A stretch of 64,000 nt of DNA. It comes from Burkholderiales bacterium. Lineage in GTDB: Bacteria > Pseudomonadota > Gammaproteobacteria > Burkholderiales > Burkholderiaceae_C. Below are positions 1-9,437 of the stretch, piece by piece. The position numbers and the translations under genes are program-made. Numbering within the stretch: the stretch's first letter is position 1; each line of letters starts with the position of its first letter. Where the stretch lies: the NCBI GenBank assembly GCA_025360385.1, contig JANYCG010000164.1, forward strand, positions 1-64,000. The letters are read 5' to 3'. The notes under the pieces are model-generated. The model saw only the letters and a list, made by a program, of their open reading frames with translations. It made no database searches and had not been told where the DNA came from.

Positions 1-3000
1 GTGGGCGGCAATCTGGCAATGTTTGGCGGGTCCAATGGCGACACTTTGGGTGGTTCGCGTATTGGCGGGCTAAGCACCACCAATACCGATCTGGTGCTCA
101 ATGTGGCGGGCAATTTGACCTTGACTGCTGGCAACTCCAGCGGCCTGGCGATTGGCGCGTCGCCAACGACGACCGGTTTCACCAATGTCATTGATATCAG
201 CACCGGTGGAGACCTCGTCATGACCCCGAGTGCCACTCAAGGCGTTCGCATCGGGTCGCACCCGAATGACGTGGAAACAGGCCTGATTACCATCACGGCG
301 GGCGGCAACGTCACCATGAACAGTGGTGGTGGCACCGGCGTGGCGGGAATCCGCACACTCGGGAACGTTGGAATTACATCCAATAGCTCTGGCAAAACCA
401 TTACGCAGGCTGCTGACAGCGTGATTTTGGCCGCTGAACTTTCTACCGAAGCGGACAGCCACATCAGCTTGCCTGGCAATAACAAAGTCGCAATATTCAA
501 TGCCACCACCAACACCGGCAACATCACGTTTAACAACACGCAATCGCTGTTGCTTGGCGCGGTCGGCACAGGCTCTGGTACGCAAAGCGTGAATATCACG
601 GCGGTGGGCGGCAGTTCCGACCTTACCCTCGGTGCGTTCGGTGGCTACGCTACGGACGACAACTGGACGCTGATATCGGGCGGCAACATGTCACTGGTCA
701 ATGGCTTCAGCGGCAACAACGTCGACATGACAGGCAAATCAATCGCTCTGTCCGGCAATTTGACTGTCGCTGGCAATTTGAACCTGATCGCCAATGGCAA
801 TACTGGAATCGGCATCAGCCAAAGCGGTGGAGCCGTGGTCGTGGCTGGCGCAACCACTGTGAGCGCTGGCAGTGACTCGGTGAGCTTGTTAAGCGTCAAC
901 AATGATTTCAACACCTTTGGCGGTACAGCCGGGTCAATTGATGTGCGGGATTCCAATTCGATTGCTCTGGACAACATCGCCTCAATTGCACTGAACGTGT
1001 CCGCCGTTGGTGCCATCACCCAAGTGCCCTTCACCACCTTGCAAGTGGACAGCGCATCGTTGAACTCGATGGGCCTGGCTGACATCACCGTCGCCAATGC
1101 GGGCAACCTGATCAACGCATTGGCAGTAGGGTATGGCGGCGCAGTGACGGTCGCCAACACCTCGTCGTCCATGGTGCTTCACGGCATCACCGCGAATTCC
1201 TTCAATCTGGTGTCCACAGGGGATATTCGAAGCGATGGCAGTTTCCTCAACACCACTGGCGGGGCGCTGAATATTGAATCGACCGCTGGCATGATTGACT
1301 TGAACGCTGGTGGCGCCGCAACACTGTCTTCGGGTGCGGGCATCTTGCTCCGAGCGCAAGGCGACATCCATGTTCAGAACGCGGCGATGACCGCCAACAA
1401 CGGCGGCAACATTGTGATTTCCTCCACAGCCGGTCGGTTGTCAGCGGCAGCGGGGTACGGCGGCGGCGTGACTTTGAATGGCGGTGGTCGTTGGATCACT
1501 TACCTGACAAACCCCAATGCCGGGCATGATTTGGGCATGTTCGCGGCACCAGATTTCAGGCAAGTCAACGCGCCGTTTGGAACGACGCCAGTGGCGGCAG
1601 GCAATGCTGGCATGTGGTCTGACGTGCCTGCCAATGTCACCATCACCCTGGGTGGCGCGGTGAACAAACGGTACGACGCCACGACTGGAATCAACATGGC
1701 TGGGGCCTCTGTTGATTCAGCTGTCGGCTTGTTGTTCAATGAAACGGCCGTGAGTTTGGGGGTGCAGCCAGGCGTTTTGGCGGACAAAAACGTTGGGCTT
1801 GGCAAAGCCGTGACGGTAGCGGCTGCCAATATTGGTTCGGTGGCCGACTCAAATGGCATCCCGACGTATGGCTACGTGTTTAATGCCGCAAGCGGCAACA
1901 TTGCCAACGTGTCAAAAGCCGACATTGCGTCGGTCACCGGCATCACTGCTGTGAACAAAACATATGACGCCACGACCTTGGTAGCTTTGGTCACCATCGG
2001 CGCTGGATTTGGCGGTTTGCTGGCGGGTGACGTTGTAACGGTTGCCTCGGCAGCGGGCGCGTTCGTTGACAAAAACGCAGGCCTTGCCAAACCTGTCAAC
2101 GTCACCGGCATCACATTGACGGGTGCTGACGCAGGCAACTACAACCTGCTCAGCAACACCGCCAGCGCGGTGGCGGACATCAGCAAAGCCAACGTCGCCA
2201 GCGTCAACGGCATCACCGGCGTGAACCGCGCGTATGACGCGACCACCGTGGTTGGCCTCAACACCGCTGGCGCAAGCTTCAGCGGCATTCTGCCCGGTGA
2301 TACTTTGCTGGTAGCAAGTGCCGCAGGCAGCATGGTTGACAAAAACGCGGGTCATGGAAAACTCGTCAACATCAGTGGCATTGGCCTTGCTGGCGCAGAT
2401 GCGGTCAACTACAACTTGTTGAGTAACACGGCTGCGGGTTCTGTGGATATTGCAAAGGCAGCCATCACAAGTGTGACCGGTATCACCGTGGCCAACAAAG
2501 TCTATGACGGGTCATCCGGCGCTACGCTCAATACTTCAGGTGCGACGTTTGTTGGCCTGGTACCAGGAGACAGCGTCACTGTTACGGGTGGCACTGGCGG
2601 TTTTGCAGACGCGAATGTCGGCAGCGCCAAACCAGTGAACGTGGCGGGTTTGAGCATTGGCGGGGCCGATGGCGGCAACTACACCGTGGGCGTTTTGTCT
2701 GTCAACGGCGGCGCAGACATCACGGTTCGGCCGTTGTCCGTCTGGCAAGGCGCAGCCAGTGGGAATTGGAGCAACCCGGCCAATTGGGATGCATTGCCCA
2801 GTTTGTCCAACGTGTTGGCGGTGTCCATTCCGGCCAATGTTGTGGTGACCTATGACGCTGGCGCAGGCACTACGCAGCTGCAAAACCTCACCAGCGCCGG
2901 ACGATTGAACCTTACCGCCGGCAATCTCAACGTCAATGACACCGCAAGAGCCTTCCAATATGGCCAGAACGGTGGTTTGCTGGACGGGGCTGGCAAGTTG

Positions 3001-3873
3001 ATTGTTGAGAACGCCTTCAGTAAATCAGGTGGCAACATCAATATGGGCGGCACGGTGGACATTACCCAGGCTGTTGGCAGCCTGACAGCGGGTGGAATTC
3101 GTGCCGCCAGTATTTTGCTGGCTGCAGGCAGTGGCGACATTAACCAAAACGGGGCACTAGTGACCACCGGCTTGTTGCGCGCCATCGCAAGCAATGGGGT
3201 GGTGCTCAATGATTCTGGCAATCGCGTGAGCAGCTTTGGCGCCGCTAGCGCCAATGGCAATATCGAATTGACAAATGTCGGCAAGCTCAATGTGGTCGGC
3301 CTAGGTGCGGCCAACGGAAACATCACGGTTGACAACACGGGTGGCATCACGACGTCGGGGCCTGTCAAGGCACCAAATGGCAATGTCAAGATGACGGCGC
3401 ACAGCCCTTTGACCGTTGGCGCTGACGGCATTAGCGCTGGTGGCAACATAGAATTAAAAGCAGAAAATATCAGTGACGGAAATATGGTGATTGTTGGCAA
3501 TCTGGTTTCTGGCGGTGGTGGCATCACGCTGGATGCCGGTAATAACCTTGTGCAAAATGGCAATCTCGTGGCAGCACTGGGCATTAACGTCAATTCAGGT
3601 ATTGCGCCAACCTATGGCCCCGGGGCTATATCGAGCGGCAATCCGGTGAGCTATAGCGTTCACGGGTCGCCTGTGGCGGCACCGCCGGGCAGCGTGGGCG
3701 ATTTGTTCGCACGCAACACCAACGGAAACACCAGCGGCAACCAGGTGGTGCAGTTTTTGACCAAGTTCACGGATGCACTTTCGGCGCAGGATGTGACGGA
3801 TGCAGACCCAGCCAAAAAGAAAGACAAAAACAACGGCAATGTGGTGCTGGAGGGCGAAACATGCAAGCCTTAA
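1..3873 (+). CDS. Two-partner-secretion adhesin with YDG repeats (5' partial)
   Basis: The window opens inside this gene; 1290 residues up to the TAA are visible. The first ~500 residues are Gly/Asn/Thr/Ser-rich and repetitive, as in right-handed beta-helix exoproteins of the filamentous haemagglutinin class. From about residue 550 come four YDG-type units, each opening with a VNKxYDAT-like motif (near bases 1661, 1951, 2221 and 2491) and carrying DKNAG and GNYNL motifs; the last three starts are 270 bp apart. A further beta-helix-like part and a short Lys/Asp-rich tail follow. The protein is probably exported by the TpsB-type transporter encoded 1.4 kb downstream. The N-terminal signal and TPS domain would lie left of the window, so the TPS assignment rests on context and repeat type. 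The 3' end overlaps the next gene by 13 bases. Confidence 0.85.
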   Translation: MGGNLAMFGGSNGDTLGGSRIGGLSTTNTDLVLNVAGNLTLTAGNSSGLAIGASPTTTGFTNVIDISTGGDLVMTPSATQGVRIGSHPNDVETGLITITAGGNVTMNSGGGTGVAGIRTLGNVGITSNSSGKTITQAADSVILAAELSTEADSHISLPGNNKVAIFNATTNTGNITFNNTQSLLLGAVGTGSGTQSVNITAVGGSSDLTLGAFGGYATDDNWTLISGGNMSLVNGFSGNNVDMTGKSIALSGNLTVAGNLNLIANGNTGIGISQSGGAVVVAGATTVSAGSDSVSLLSVNNDFNTFGGTAGSIDVRDSNSIALDNIASIALNVSAVGAITQVPFTTLQVDSASLNSMGLADITVANAGNLINALAVGYGGAVTVANTSSSMVLHGITANSFNLVSTGDIRSDGSFLNTTGGALNIESTAGMIDLNAGGAATLSSGAGILLRAQGDIHVQNAAMTANNGGNIVISSTAGRLSAAAGYGGGVTLNGGGRWITYLTNPNAGHDLGMFAAPDFRQVNAPFGTTPVAAGNAGMWSDVPANVTITLGGAVNKRYDATTGINMAGASVDSAVGLLFNETAVSLGVQPGVLADKNVGLGKAVTVAAANIGSVADSNGIPTYGYVFNAASGNIANVSKADIASVTGITAVNKTYDATTLVALVTIGAGFGGLLAGDVVTVASAAGAFVDKNAGLAKPVNVTGITLTGADAGNYNLLSNTASAVADISKANVASVNGITGVNRAYDATTVVGLNTAGASFSGILPGDTLLVASAAGSMVDKNAGHGKLVNISGIGLAGADAVNYNLLSNTAAGSVDIAKAAITSVTGITVANKVYDGSSGATLNTSGATFVGLVPGDSVTVTGGTGGFADANVGSAKPVNVAGLSIGGADGGNYTVGVLSVNGGADITVRPLSVWQGAASGNWSNPANWDALPSLSNVLAVSIPANVVVTYDAGAGTTQLQNLTSAGRLNLTAGNLNVNDTARAFQYGQNGGLLDGAGKLIVENAFSKSGGNINMGGTVDITQAVGSLTAGGIRAASILLAAGSGDINQNGALVTTGLLRAIASNGVVLNDSGNRVSSFGAASANGNIELTNVGKLNVVGLGAANGNITVDNTGGITTSGPVKAPNGNVKMTAHSPLTVGADGISAGGNIELKAENISDGNMVIVGNLVSGGGGITLDAGNNLVQNGNLVAALGINVNSGIAPTYGPGAISSGNPVSYSVHGSPVAAPPGSVGDLFARNTNGNTSGNQVVQFLTKFTDALSAQDVTDADPAKKKDKNNGNVVLEGETCKP

Positions 3874-5234
3874 AAATCATAGCAAACTATGCAGTAATTG
3901 CAGGGACTTTCACCCTATTTGGGTTGATAGACGTGGCCCGAGCGCAAAGTCAGCCCGCGACGCTGCCGGTTGGTGAAGTGGAGTTTGCCCGGGGAGCGGG
4001 ATTTGCCCAGGGAGCCAATCAGACGCCGCGCACGCTCGGCAAGGGGTTGGCATTGAACGAGGGGGACCGGCTGACAACTTCAGACGGTGCGGCTGCCATC
4101 ATCAAGTTGGCTGACGGCACGCGCATGACGGTGCGCCCCAATTCCGAGATCGTCATCCAGCAGTACCAGTTCAAAGAAAACGCCACTGACAACAGCATGG
4201 TGATGAGCCTGCTGCGTGGCGGCATGCGTGCCATCACGGGTTTGATTTCCAAAAATTCGCCTGAGGCTGCCAAATTGCGCACCAGCACGGCGACGATTGG
4301 CATTCGAGGCACTGATTTTGACGCGCGCATTTGCCTCAAAGACTGTGGAACCGAATCCACCAAAGTTACGGAAAAATCCGTCGCCAATTCGGTGCAGGCC
4401 AGTGCAAAACTAGTGGGTGTGCAAGGCGAAATCAACGCCGTGGACGGCGCAGGCTCGCGTCGCCGTCTGGTTGATGGCGGCAGCATCTACCCTGGCGAAA
4501 CGGTCGAAACCGGCAGCCTTGCCAAAGGCGTGCTGGCATTTCGGGACGACAGCCGCTTGACGCTGGGTGCCCAAACGCGGTTTCGGGTCGACAACTTTGT
4601 ATATGACGAAAAAAACCCATCTGAAGGGCGTTTTTTGGTGTCTCTGCTGAGGGGTTCCGTGCGTGCGCTGACCGGGTTGATTGGAAAGGCCAACACCAAA
4701 AACGTCGGCTTTGCCACCAGCACAGCCACGGTGGGCATTCGCGGCACCGGCCTGGACATGGATTGCGCCAGTGAAGGAAGCTGTAGCTTTTTCACCTGGC
4801 TCGGGGCCATCGAAGTGACTCAAAACGGGCAAACCGCCTTGCAGGTGTTGCAGGCTGGCAATGGCTTGATCGTCACGCCCACCGGGATTCGTCCGATGTC
4901 TGCGCCAGCGCCCGTCATGCAGGACATCCCTCGGCCTGACCTGGTGCCAGTCAATACCAAACAATTGTTTGGTGAAGCTGCCGTGAAAGATGACGAGCCG
5001 GGCCTGTTTGTGTTTGTCCGTGACGGCCATATTGAAGTCACCACCAACCGCGAGACCATCCATCTGGGCAAAGGTGAAACCGGTTTTGCAGGCGACAATG
5101 GCGACGCCATTCGGCCATTGCTCAAACCACTTTTCATCGAGTTTGACAAAATACCCATGCCAAACAGCAAAAATCCACTTTTGGTCAGCGTATTGGGCGA
5201 TTCGGGGGTGCGTTCCTCCAACCAATGCAAGTAA
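3861..5234 (+). CDS. Protein with two FecR-type domains
   Basis: 457 residues. A predicted signal peptide (residues 1-29, ending near ARAQS) precedes two similar FecR-like domains, about residues 35-155 and 190-320. Both carry the same signature, SLLRGxxRAxTGLI followed by TSTATxGIRGTxxD. A poorly defined C-terminal part may include a third, weaker copy. FecR domains are best known from periplasmic sensing by anti-sigma regulators, but no sigma-factor gene or cytoplasmic anti-sigma region is visible. A stand-alone secreted FecR protein in a TPS operon more likely assists or accompanies the adhesin (inference). The ATG at 3861 is supported by GGAGGG six bases upstream and overlaps the adhesin end, implying coupled translation. 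The signal peptide is encoded by a copy of the AT-rich dispersed repeat. Confidence 0.8.
   Translation: MQALKIIANYAVIAGTFTLFGLIDVARAQSQPATLPVGEVEFARGAGFAQGANQTPRTLGKGLALNEGDRLTTSDGAAAIIKLADGTRMTVRPNSEIVIQQYQFKENATDNSMVMSLLRGGMRAITGLISKNSPEAAKLRTSTATIGIRGTDFDARICLKDCGTESTKVTEKSVANSVQASAKLVGVQGEINAVDGAGSRRRLVDGGSIYPGETVETGSLAKGVLAFRDDSRLTLGAQTRFRVDNFVYDEKNPSEGRFLVSLLRGSVRALTGLIGKANTKNVGFATSTATVGIRGTGLDMDCASEGSCSFFTWLGAIEVTQNGQTALQVLQAGNGLIVTPTGIRPMSAPAPVMQDIPRPDLVPVNTKQLFGEAAVKDDEPGLFVFVRDGHIEVTTNRETIHLGKGETGFAGDNGDAIRPLLKPLFIEFDKIPMPNSKNPLLVSVLGDSGVRSSNQCK
3872..3930 (+). repeat. AT-rich dispersed repeat, copy 1 (signal peptide of FecR-domain gene)
   Basis: Contains AAAAATCATAGCAAACTATG, CAGTAATTGCAGGGACTTTC, ACCCTATTTGG. 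It encodes the hydrophobic core KIIANYAVIAGTFTLFG of the signal peptide. Confidence 0.65.
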
Positions 5235-5321
5235 CACATGGCGAAGTAGGATACGTCGAAGTAGGCTAGAGTGGACGACGAGTCGGGTGGCAATAAATTA
5301 CAAAAAATGGGTGAGTCAATC

Positions 5322-6974
5322 ATGGTGAAACTTAGACTGTTTGCGCGGCGGGCCCTATTGAGTCCCAGGCTCATGCCGCTGTCAAGATGGGCGGCGATCT
5401 TGGCTGCTGGACTACTCACGCAGCAAGCAGCTTTGGCACAAGCTGCGGCCAATCCTGACCCGGCCAGCCAAGCCAGTCAGCCCAGTCCTGTCTTCGTCAT
5501 CAAAGGGTTCAATATCCAGGGGGAAAACCCATTGCCGCAAGGCGAAACTACCCGTGTACTGGCACCATTTTTGCGTGCTGACGCGACGCTTGAAACTTTG
5601 CAAAAAGCCACCCAAGCACTTGAGTCAGCCCTGCGGGAAAAAGGTTTTGCGCTGCATCGTGTGGCGCTGCCACCCCAGGAAATAGGTGCAACCGTCACCT
5701 TGAACATCGTCAAGTTTGTTATTGGTAAAGTCACCATCGAGGGGCGCGAAAAACTGACTGAATCCAACGTTCGCAACAGCCTGCCCGAGTTGGTCGAAGG
5801 CCAGGCCCCCAACTTCCGAACCCTTGCTGTGCAAACTGCCATTGCCAATGAAAACCAGGGAAAGAATGTTCAAGTGGCTTTGAAGGAGGCAGAGGAGGCC
5901 GACCAGATTGATGCCCGCATCGTTGTCAAGGAATCCAAGCCCTGGAACTTCAACACCAGCCTTGCCAACTCAGGTTCTGCCAGCACTGGGGCAGACCGAT
6001 TCACGCTGGCGGGTACCCACGCGAACGTGTTCGGCCTTGACCATCAATTCACCGGCGCCTACACGACCTCGCTTGAACGCATTTCCGACGTGAAACAAAT
6101 TGGTTTGAACTACCGCATTCCCATGTACCGATGGGGTGGCGTGATTGGCTTGAACTACACCAAGAGTGACGTCGTCGGCAATAACGGCGCGTTCACGAGT
6201 ACCGGTGCGGGTAGCACCATGGGCATCAATTACAACTATTATTTGCCCCCCGATGGCGGTTACCGCGGCTATTTCAACCTTGGGCTGGATGACAAGGTAT
6301 TTGCGGTCACCCTGATCAACGGCGTGCCTATCGCAGGGCAGGTGGATCGCCGCAGCCGACCGTTGACGGTGGGCTACTATGCCAAGGCGGAGTCTGACAC
6401 GTCAGTGTGGGGTTACAACGCCGATCTGGCCTTCAACGTAGCTGGCGGCGCGGGCAATGATCTTGCTGCGTACAGAACAGAAGATGTGCGCATCACCAAT
6501 GCCAACTGGAGCGCAGTGCGGGGCGGCGCCAACTACCTGAGCAGTTTCGCCGGCGGCTGGTTATGGAGCATGAGGGGCAATTTCCAGTACAGTCCAGATG
6601 CTTTGATTTCTGGCGAACAGTTTGGCCTGGGTGGTTCGACGTCCGTGCGGGGGACGACCGAGCGCCCGATTGCCGGTGACAGTGGCTTGTTTGCCTCGAC
6701 CGAAATCAGCACAAAAGAGCTGATGCCGGGCCTGCGTTTGTTGGGGTTTGTAGATGCTGGCTGGCTGACCAACAAAGACCCAAACGCCAATCCAAAACCA
6801 GCGTCTGACAGTTTGAGCAGCGTTGGGCTCGGGCTTCGATTTTCATCACCCGCGGGTTATGCGATTTCAGCTGACTTTGCTCGTTTGATGTCAGGTAGCG
6901 TGTTGCCAATCAATACAGGTATTCCCCAAGCGGGCGACCAGCGGCTTCACATTAATTTCACGGCACGTTTTTGA
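5322..6974 (+). CDS. ShlB/FhaC/HecB family TpsB transporter
   Basis: About 550 residues. A long basic signal peptide (MVKLRLFARR..., cleavage near ALAQA) is followed by POTRA-type segments in the first ~200 residues (FVIKGFNIQGENPL, then VIGKVTIEGREKLTESNVRNS) and a C-terminal beta-barrel ending in INFTARF, a typical terminal aromatic beta-strand. This is the outer-membrane partner of two-partner secretion, which recognises the TPS domain of an exoprotein and threads it outward. It is the last gene of an apparent three-gene operon with the adhesin and FecR-domain gene, so those are the likely partners. The ATG at 5322 is preceded by GGTGAG; in-frame ATGs at 5271 and 5307 would only lengthen the N-terminus. 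Confidence 0.88.
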   Translation: MVKLRLFARRALLSPRLMPLSRWAAILAAGLLTQQAALAQAAANPDPASQASQPSPVFVIKGFNIQGENPLPQGETTRVLAPFLRADATLETLQKATQALESALREKGFALHRVALPPQEIGATVTLNIVKFVIGKVTIEGREKLTESNVRNSLPELVEGQAPNFRTLAVQTAIANENQGKNVQVALKEAEEADQIDARIVVKESKPWNFNTSLANSGSASTGADRFTLAGTHANVFGLDHQFTGAYTTSLERISDVKQIGLNYRIPMYRWGGVIGLNYTKSDVVGNNGAFTSTGAGSTMGINYNYYLPPDGGYRGYFNLGLDDKVFAVTLINGVPIAGQVDRRSRPLTVGYYAKAESDTSVWGYNADLAFNVAGGAGNDLAAYRTEDVRITNANWSAVRGGANYLSSFAGGWLWSMRGNFQYSPDALISGEQFGLGGSTSVRGTTERPIAGDSGLFASTEISTKELMPGLRLLGFVDAGWLTNKDPNANPKPASDSLSSVGLGLRFSSPAGYAISADFARLMSGSVLPINTGIPQAGDQRLHINFTARF

Positions 6975-6979
6975 CCATC

Positions 6980-7393
6980 ATGGCTGGTTTGCAAAATTTC
7001 ACCCCAACCCCTTTAGACTTGACGGTGCACAGTCAATCACGTGTGCTGGAGATCAGCTATTCAGACGGGGCAAACTTCCGGATTCCTTTTGAATTGATGC
7101 GGGTCTATTCCCCGTCTGCGGAAGTGCAGGGCCACGGGCCGGGACAAGAGGTGCTGCAGACCGGGAAACGTGGCGTCGAACTGGCGGCATTAGATCCGGT
7201 AGGCAATTACGCCGTGCAACCCCGATTTTCTGACGGACATGAAAGCGGCATTTTTTCCTGGGATTACCTGTACTTTTTGGGGTCTCAGCAAGAAAAACTT
7301 TGGGCCGACTACAACACCCGTTTGGATGCGGCTGGCGTGGCCCGTGACACTCCCATGATCGACAACGCTGCCCACTCCTGCGCAAATCATTAA
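6980..7393 (+). CDS. DUF971 (gamma-butyrobetaine hydroxylase N-terminal-like) protein
   Basis: A 137-residue cytoplasmic protein beginning MAGLQNFTPTPLDLTVHSQS. It shows the DUF971 pattern: LEISYSDGANFRIPFELMRVYSPSAE, then a central YAVQPRFSDGHESGIFSWDYLY. The domain also occurs at the N-terminus of gamma-butyrobetaine hydroxylases and as a stand-alone protein. Its stand-alone role is not settled, although links to iron-sulfur cluster handling have been proposed. In related genomes it commonly sits immediately upstream of ubiE, as here. The ATG at 6980 lies just after the TpsB stop; an in-frame TTG at 6971 would overlap that stop. Confidence 0.85.
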   Translation: MAGLQNFTPTPLDLTVHSQSRVLEISYSDGANFRIPFELMRVYSPSAEVQGHGPGQEVLQTGKRGVELAALDPVGNYAVQPRFSDGHESGIFSWDYLYFLGSQQEKLWADYNTRLDAAGVARDTPMIDNAAHSCANH

Positions 7394-7476
7394 ACGGCCT
7401 TCGCCGTTGCCATGCCTGAAATTGCCATGGCGTCGGCTTAGACGTTCTCAACCCTGGTGAGAGCCATCCAGTGACT

Positions 7477-7508
7477 GTTGTGCCAACTGGCGTCACCGTG
7501 GGCACAAC
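7477..7508. repeat. Inverted repeat upstream of ubiE
   Basis: The arms GTTGTGCC (7477-7484) and GGCACAAC (7501-7508) are perfect 8-bp complements around a 16-base loop, in the 176-base gap between the DUF971 gene and ubiE. There is no T-run, so it is not a typical intrinsic terminator. It could be an operator or an mRNA leader hairpin. The rest of the gap shows nothing I can name. Confidence 0.4.
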
Positions 7509-7569
7509 GCTACAAATGCCCCGCCTAAGCGCAAGGTTGTCCCGGGGCGAACGTCGGTTTGGCCCTAAT

Positions 7570-8310
7570 ATGTCAAACATGACGTCAACCCACTTCGGTT
7601 TTGAAACTGTAGATTCGGCCACCAAGGCCGCGCGGGTGCGCGGTGTTTTTGATTCGGTCGCCCCCAAGTATGACGTGATGAACGATCTTATGTCGATGGG
7701 CCTGCACCGCGTCTGGAAAGCCTATACCGTGATGGTCGCCAATTTGCGTGAAGGACAACGGGTGCTGGATATCGCAGGCGGAACCGGCGACCTGGCGCTG
7801 GCATTTGCCAAAAAAGTCGGGAAATCAGGCAAGGTGGTACACACTGATATCAATGAGGCCATGCTCAAAACAGGGCGCGACCGCCTGCTTGATGCGGGGG
7901 TCAGCTTGCCCACATTGGTGTGTGATGCTGAAAAATTGCCATTCCCTACTGGCTATTTTGATGTTGTCAGCGTGGCATTTGGCCTGCGCAACATGACCCA
8001 CAAAGACGCGGCACTGGCTGAGATGAGCCGGGTGCTTAAACCGGATGGAAAACTGCTGGTGCTGGAGTTTTCGAAAGTTGCCAAGCCGCTTGAAAAGACC
8101 TATGACTGGTACTCTTTCAAGGTCTTGCCAGCACTGGGGAAACTCGTTGCCGGCGACGACGCAAGTTACCGCTATCTGGCCGAATCGATCCGCATGCACC
8201 CGAGCCAAGATGAACTCAAAGCATTGATGCAACAACAAGGTTTTGGTCATGTGGACTATCACAACATGACCGGCGGTCTGGTGGCCCTGCATGTTGGCAT
8301 CAAGTGTTAA
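7570..8310 (+). CDS. ubiE: Ubiquinone/menaquinone biosynthesis C-methyltransferase UbiE
   Basis: About 246 residues, typical for UbiE, which performs the SAM-dependent C-methylation of the benzoquinol ring (and of demethylmenaquinol where present). The SAM-binding glycine motif [11 protein letters not shown] is near residues 65-75. Family signatures THFGFETVD at the start, [15 protein letters not shown], and a C-terminal [17 protein letters not shown] are all present. The start is at one of two nearby ATGs (7570 or 7579), since homologues begin just before THFGF; the in-frame sequence upstream is unlike the family. It opens a quinone-biosynthesis cluster with ubiJ and ubiB downstream. Confidence 0.96.
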   Translation: MSNMTSTHFGFETVDSATKAARVRGVFDSVAPKYDVMNDLMSMGLHRVWKAYTVMVANLREGQRVLDIAGGTGDLALAFAKKVGKSGKVVHTDINEAMLKTGRDRLLDAGVSLPTLVCDAEKLPFPTGYFDVVSVAFGLRNMTHKDAALAEMSRVLKPDGKLLVLEFSKVAKPLEKTYDWYSFKVLPALGKLVAGDDASYRYLAESIRMHPSQDELKALMQQQGFGHVDYHNMTGGLVALHVGIKC

Positions 8311-8380
8311 ACGGCAAGCCTATTGCTGGGGCTTGAATTTCGTGGATTTGCATTGATTTAATGGATACTTTGGAGGCTTT

Positions 8381-9412
8381 ATGAAAATTTGGGCTTTGGT
8401 TTTTGCGGGTGTGCTCGCGTTTGGCGGATTCAACGCTGAGGCGGCCAAACGAATGGGCGGCGGCAAGTCGGTTGGACAACAATCGAGCAATGTCACGAAA
8501 CGCGAGTCTGCGCCGGCTGCCGCCCCCGCGCCAGCCAATGCCCAGAACGCAGCCAAACCCGCTACGCCAGCCGCACCGCCGGTCGCCCCCAAGAAACCTT
8601 GGGGTGCCATGTTGGGGGGTCTGGCGGCAGGCTTGGGCTTGGCCTGGTTGGCGCATTCGCTGGGCCTGGGTGGCGCATTAGGCAACTTGTTGATGTTTGG
8701 CCTGCTGGCGATTGGCATCATGATGGCGGTCGGCTGGTTCATGCGCCGCAAAGCGCAAGGTGCCAACACCAGCCAAAACGCGACACCATTCGCGTTTGGG
8801 GGGGCGTCAGCGGGTGCTGGCAACCCGTCCGTTCCAGTGGCGTCGCCTGCTTTGTATCGCCCTGAAAATGTCGGCAATGATGCTTCTGCCCGTCCCTGGG
8901 AGCGCAGCATCGGGATGCCGCTTGAAGCCGGGCATCAATCAAATGGGTCGATGATTGGCGCGGGGCTGGGCTCGAACGCGGGCGGGAGCGGCGTATCGGC
9001 CCTGTCGGGTTCGCAATCCTGGGGCGTGCCGGCCGACTTTGACACCGCTGGTTTCCTCAGTGCTGCCAAAGGCAATTTTGTGACGCTTCAAGCTGCGTGG
9101 GACAAATCAGATATCAATGCCCTGAAGGTGATGATGACCGACGGAATGCTCAAAGAAATCCAGACGCAGCTGAATGATCGTGAAACCCACACTGGCGGCC
9201 CGGCAAATCACACGGAGGTCGTGATGATTGAAGCCCAGCTGCTCGGCATTGAAGACTTGGGGCAGGATTACATGGCCAGCGTCGAATTCTCCGGCATGAT
9301 CAAGGAAGACCCATCCGCCGGAGCCAGCCCGTTTCGTGAAGTCTGGAACATGACCAAGCCTAAAAGTGGCAGCACAGGCTGGCTGGTTGCCGGAGTTCAA
9401 GCGCTGGCGTAG
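8381..9412 (+). CDS. Tim44-like domain protein
   Basis: 343 residues, with GGAGG a few bases before the ATG. An N-terminal signal-like segment (MKIWALVFAGVLAFGGFNAEA) leads into an Ala/Pro-rich linker. Hydrophobic segments at about residues 78-120 end in FMRRK, and a soluble C-terminal domain (about 215-343) resembles the Tim44/MlaC-like fold, with GMLKEIQTQLNDRE and a C-terminal REVWNMTKPKSGSTGWLVAGVQ. Bacterial Tim44-like proteins are membrane-associated and poorly characterised; calling this a translocase subunit would overstate it. Its place between ubiE and ubiJ suggests co-expression with quinone genes. Confidence 0.85.
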   Translation: MKIWALVFAGVLAFGGFNAEAAKRMGGGKSVGQQSSNVTKRESAPAAAPAPANAQNAAKPATPAAPPVAPKKPWGAMLGGLAAGLGLAWLAHSLGLGGALGNLLMFGLLAIGIMMAVGWFMRRKAQGANTSQNATPFAFGGASAGAGNPSVPVASPALYRPENVGNDASARPWERSIGMPLEAGHQSNGSMIGAGLGSNAGGSGVSALSGSQSWGVPADFDTAGFLSAAKGNFVTLQAAWDKSDINALKVMMTDGMLKEIQTQLNDRETHTGGPANHTEVVMIEAQLLGIEDLGQDYMASVEFSGMIKEDPSAGASPFREVWNMTKPKSGSTGWLVAGVQALA

Positions 9413-9437
9413 CAAGACCCTGTATTCAGGGAATAAT

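Noticed and set aside
1951-2740. Regular repeats that might suggest a CRISPR array
   Set aside because: The 270-bp periodicity is coding YDG repeats in the adhesin, with no short direct repeats and spacers.
237-3866. Several long minus-strand frames opposite the adhesin
   Set aside because: They arise because the repetitive, Gly/Asn/Thr-rich plus-strand gene has few stops on the other strand; their translations show no family features.
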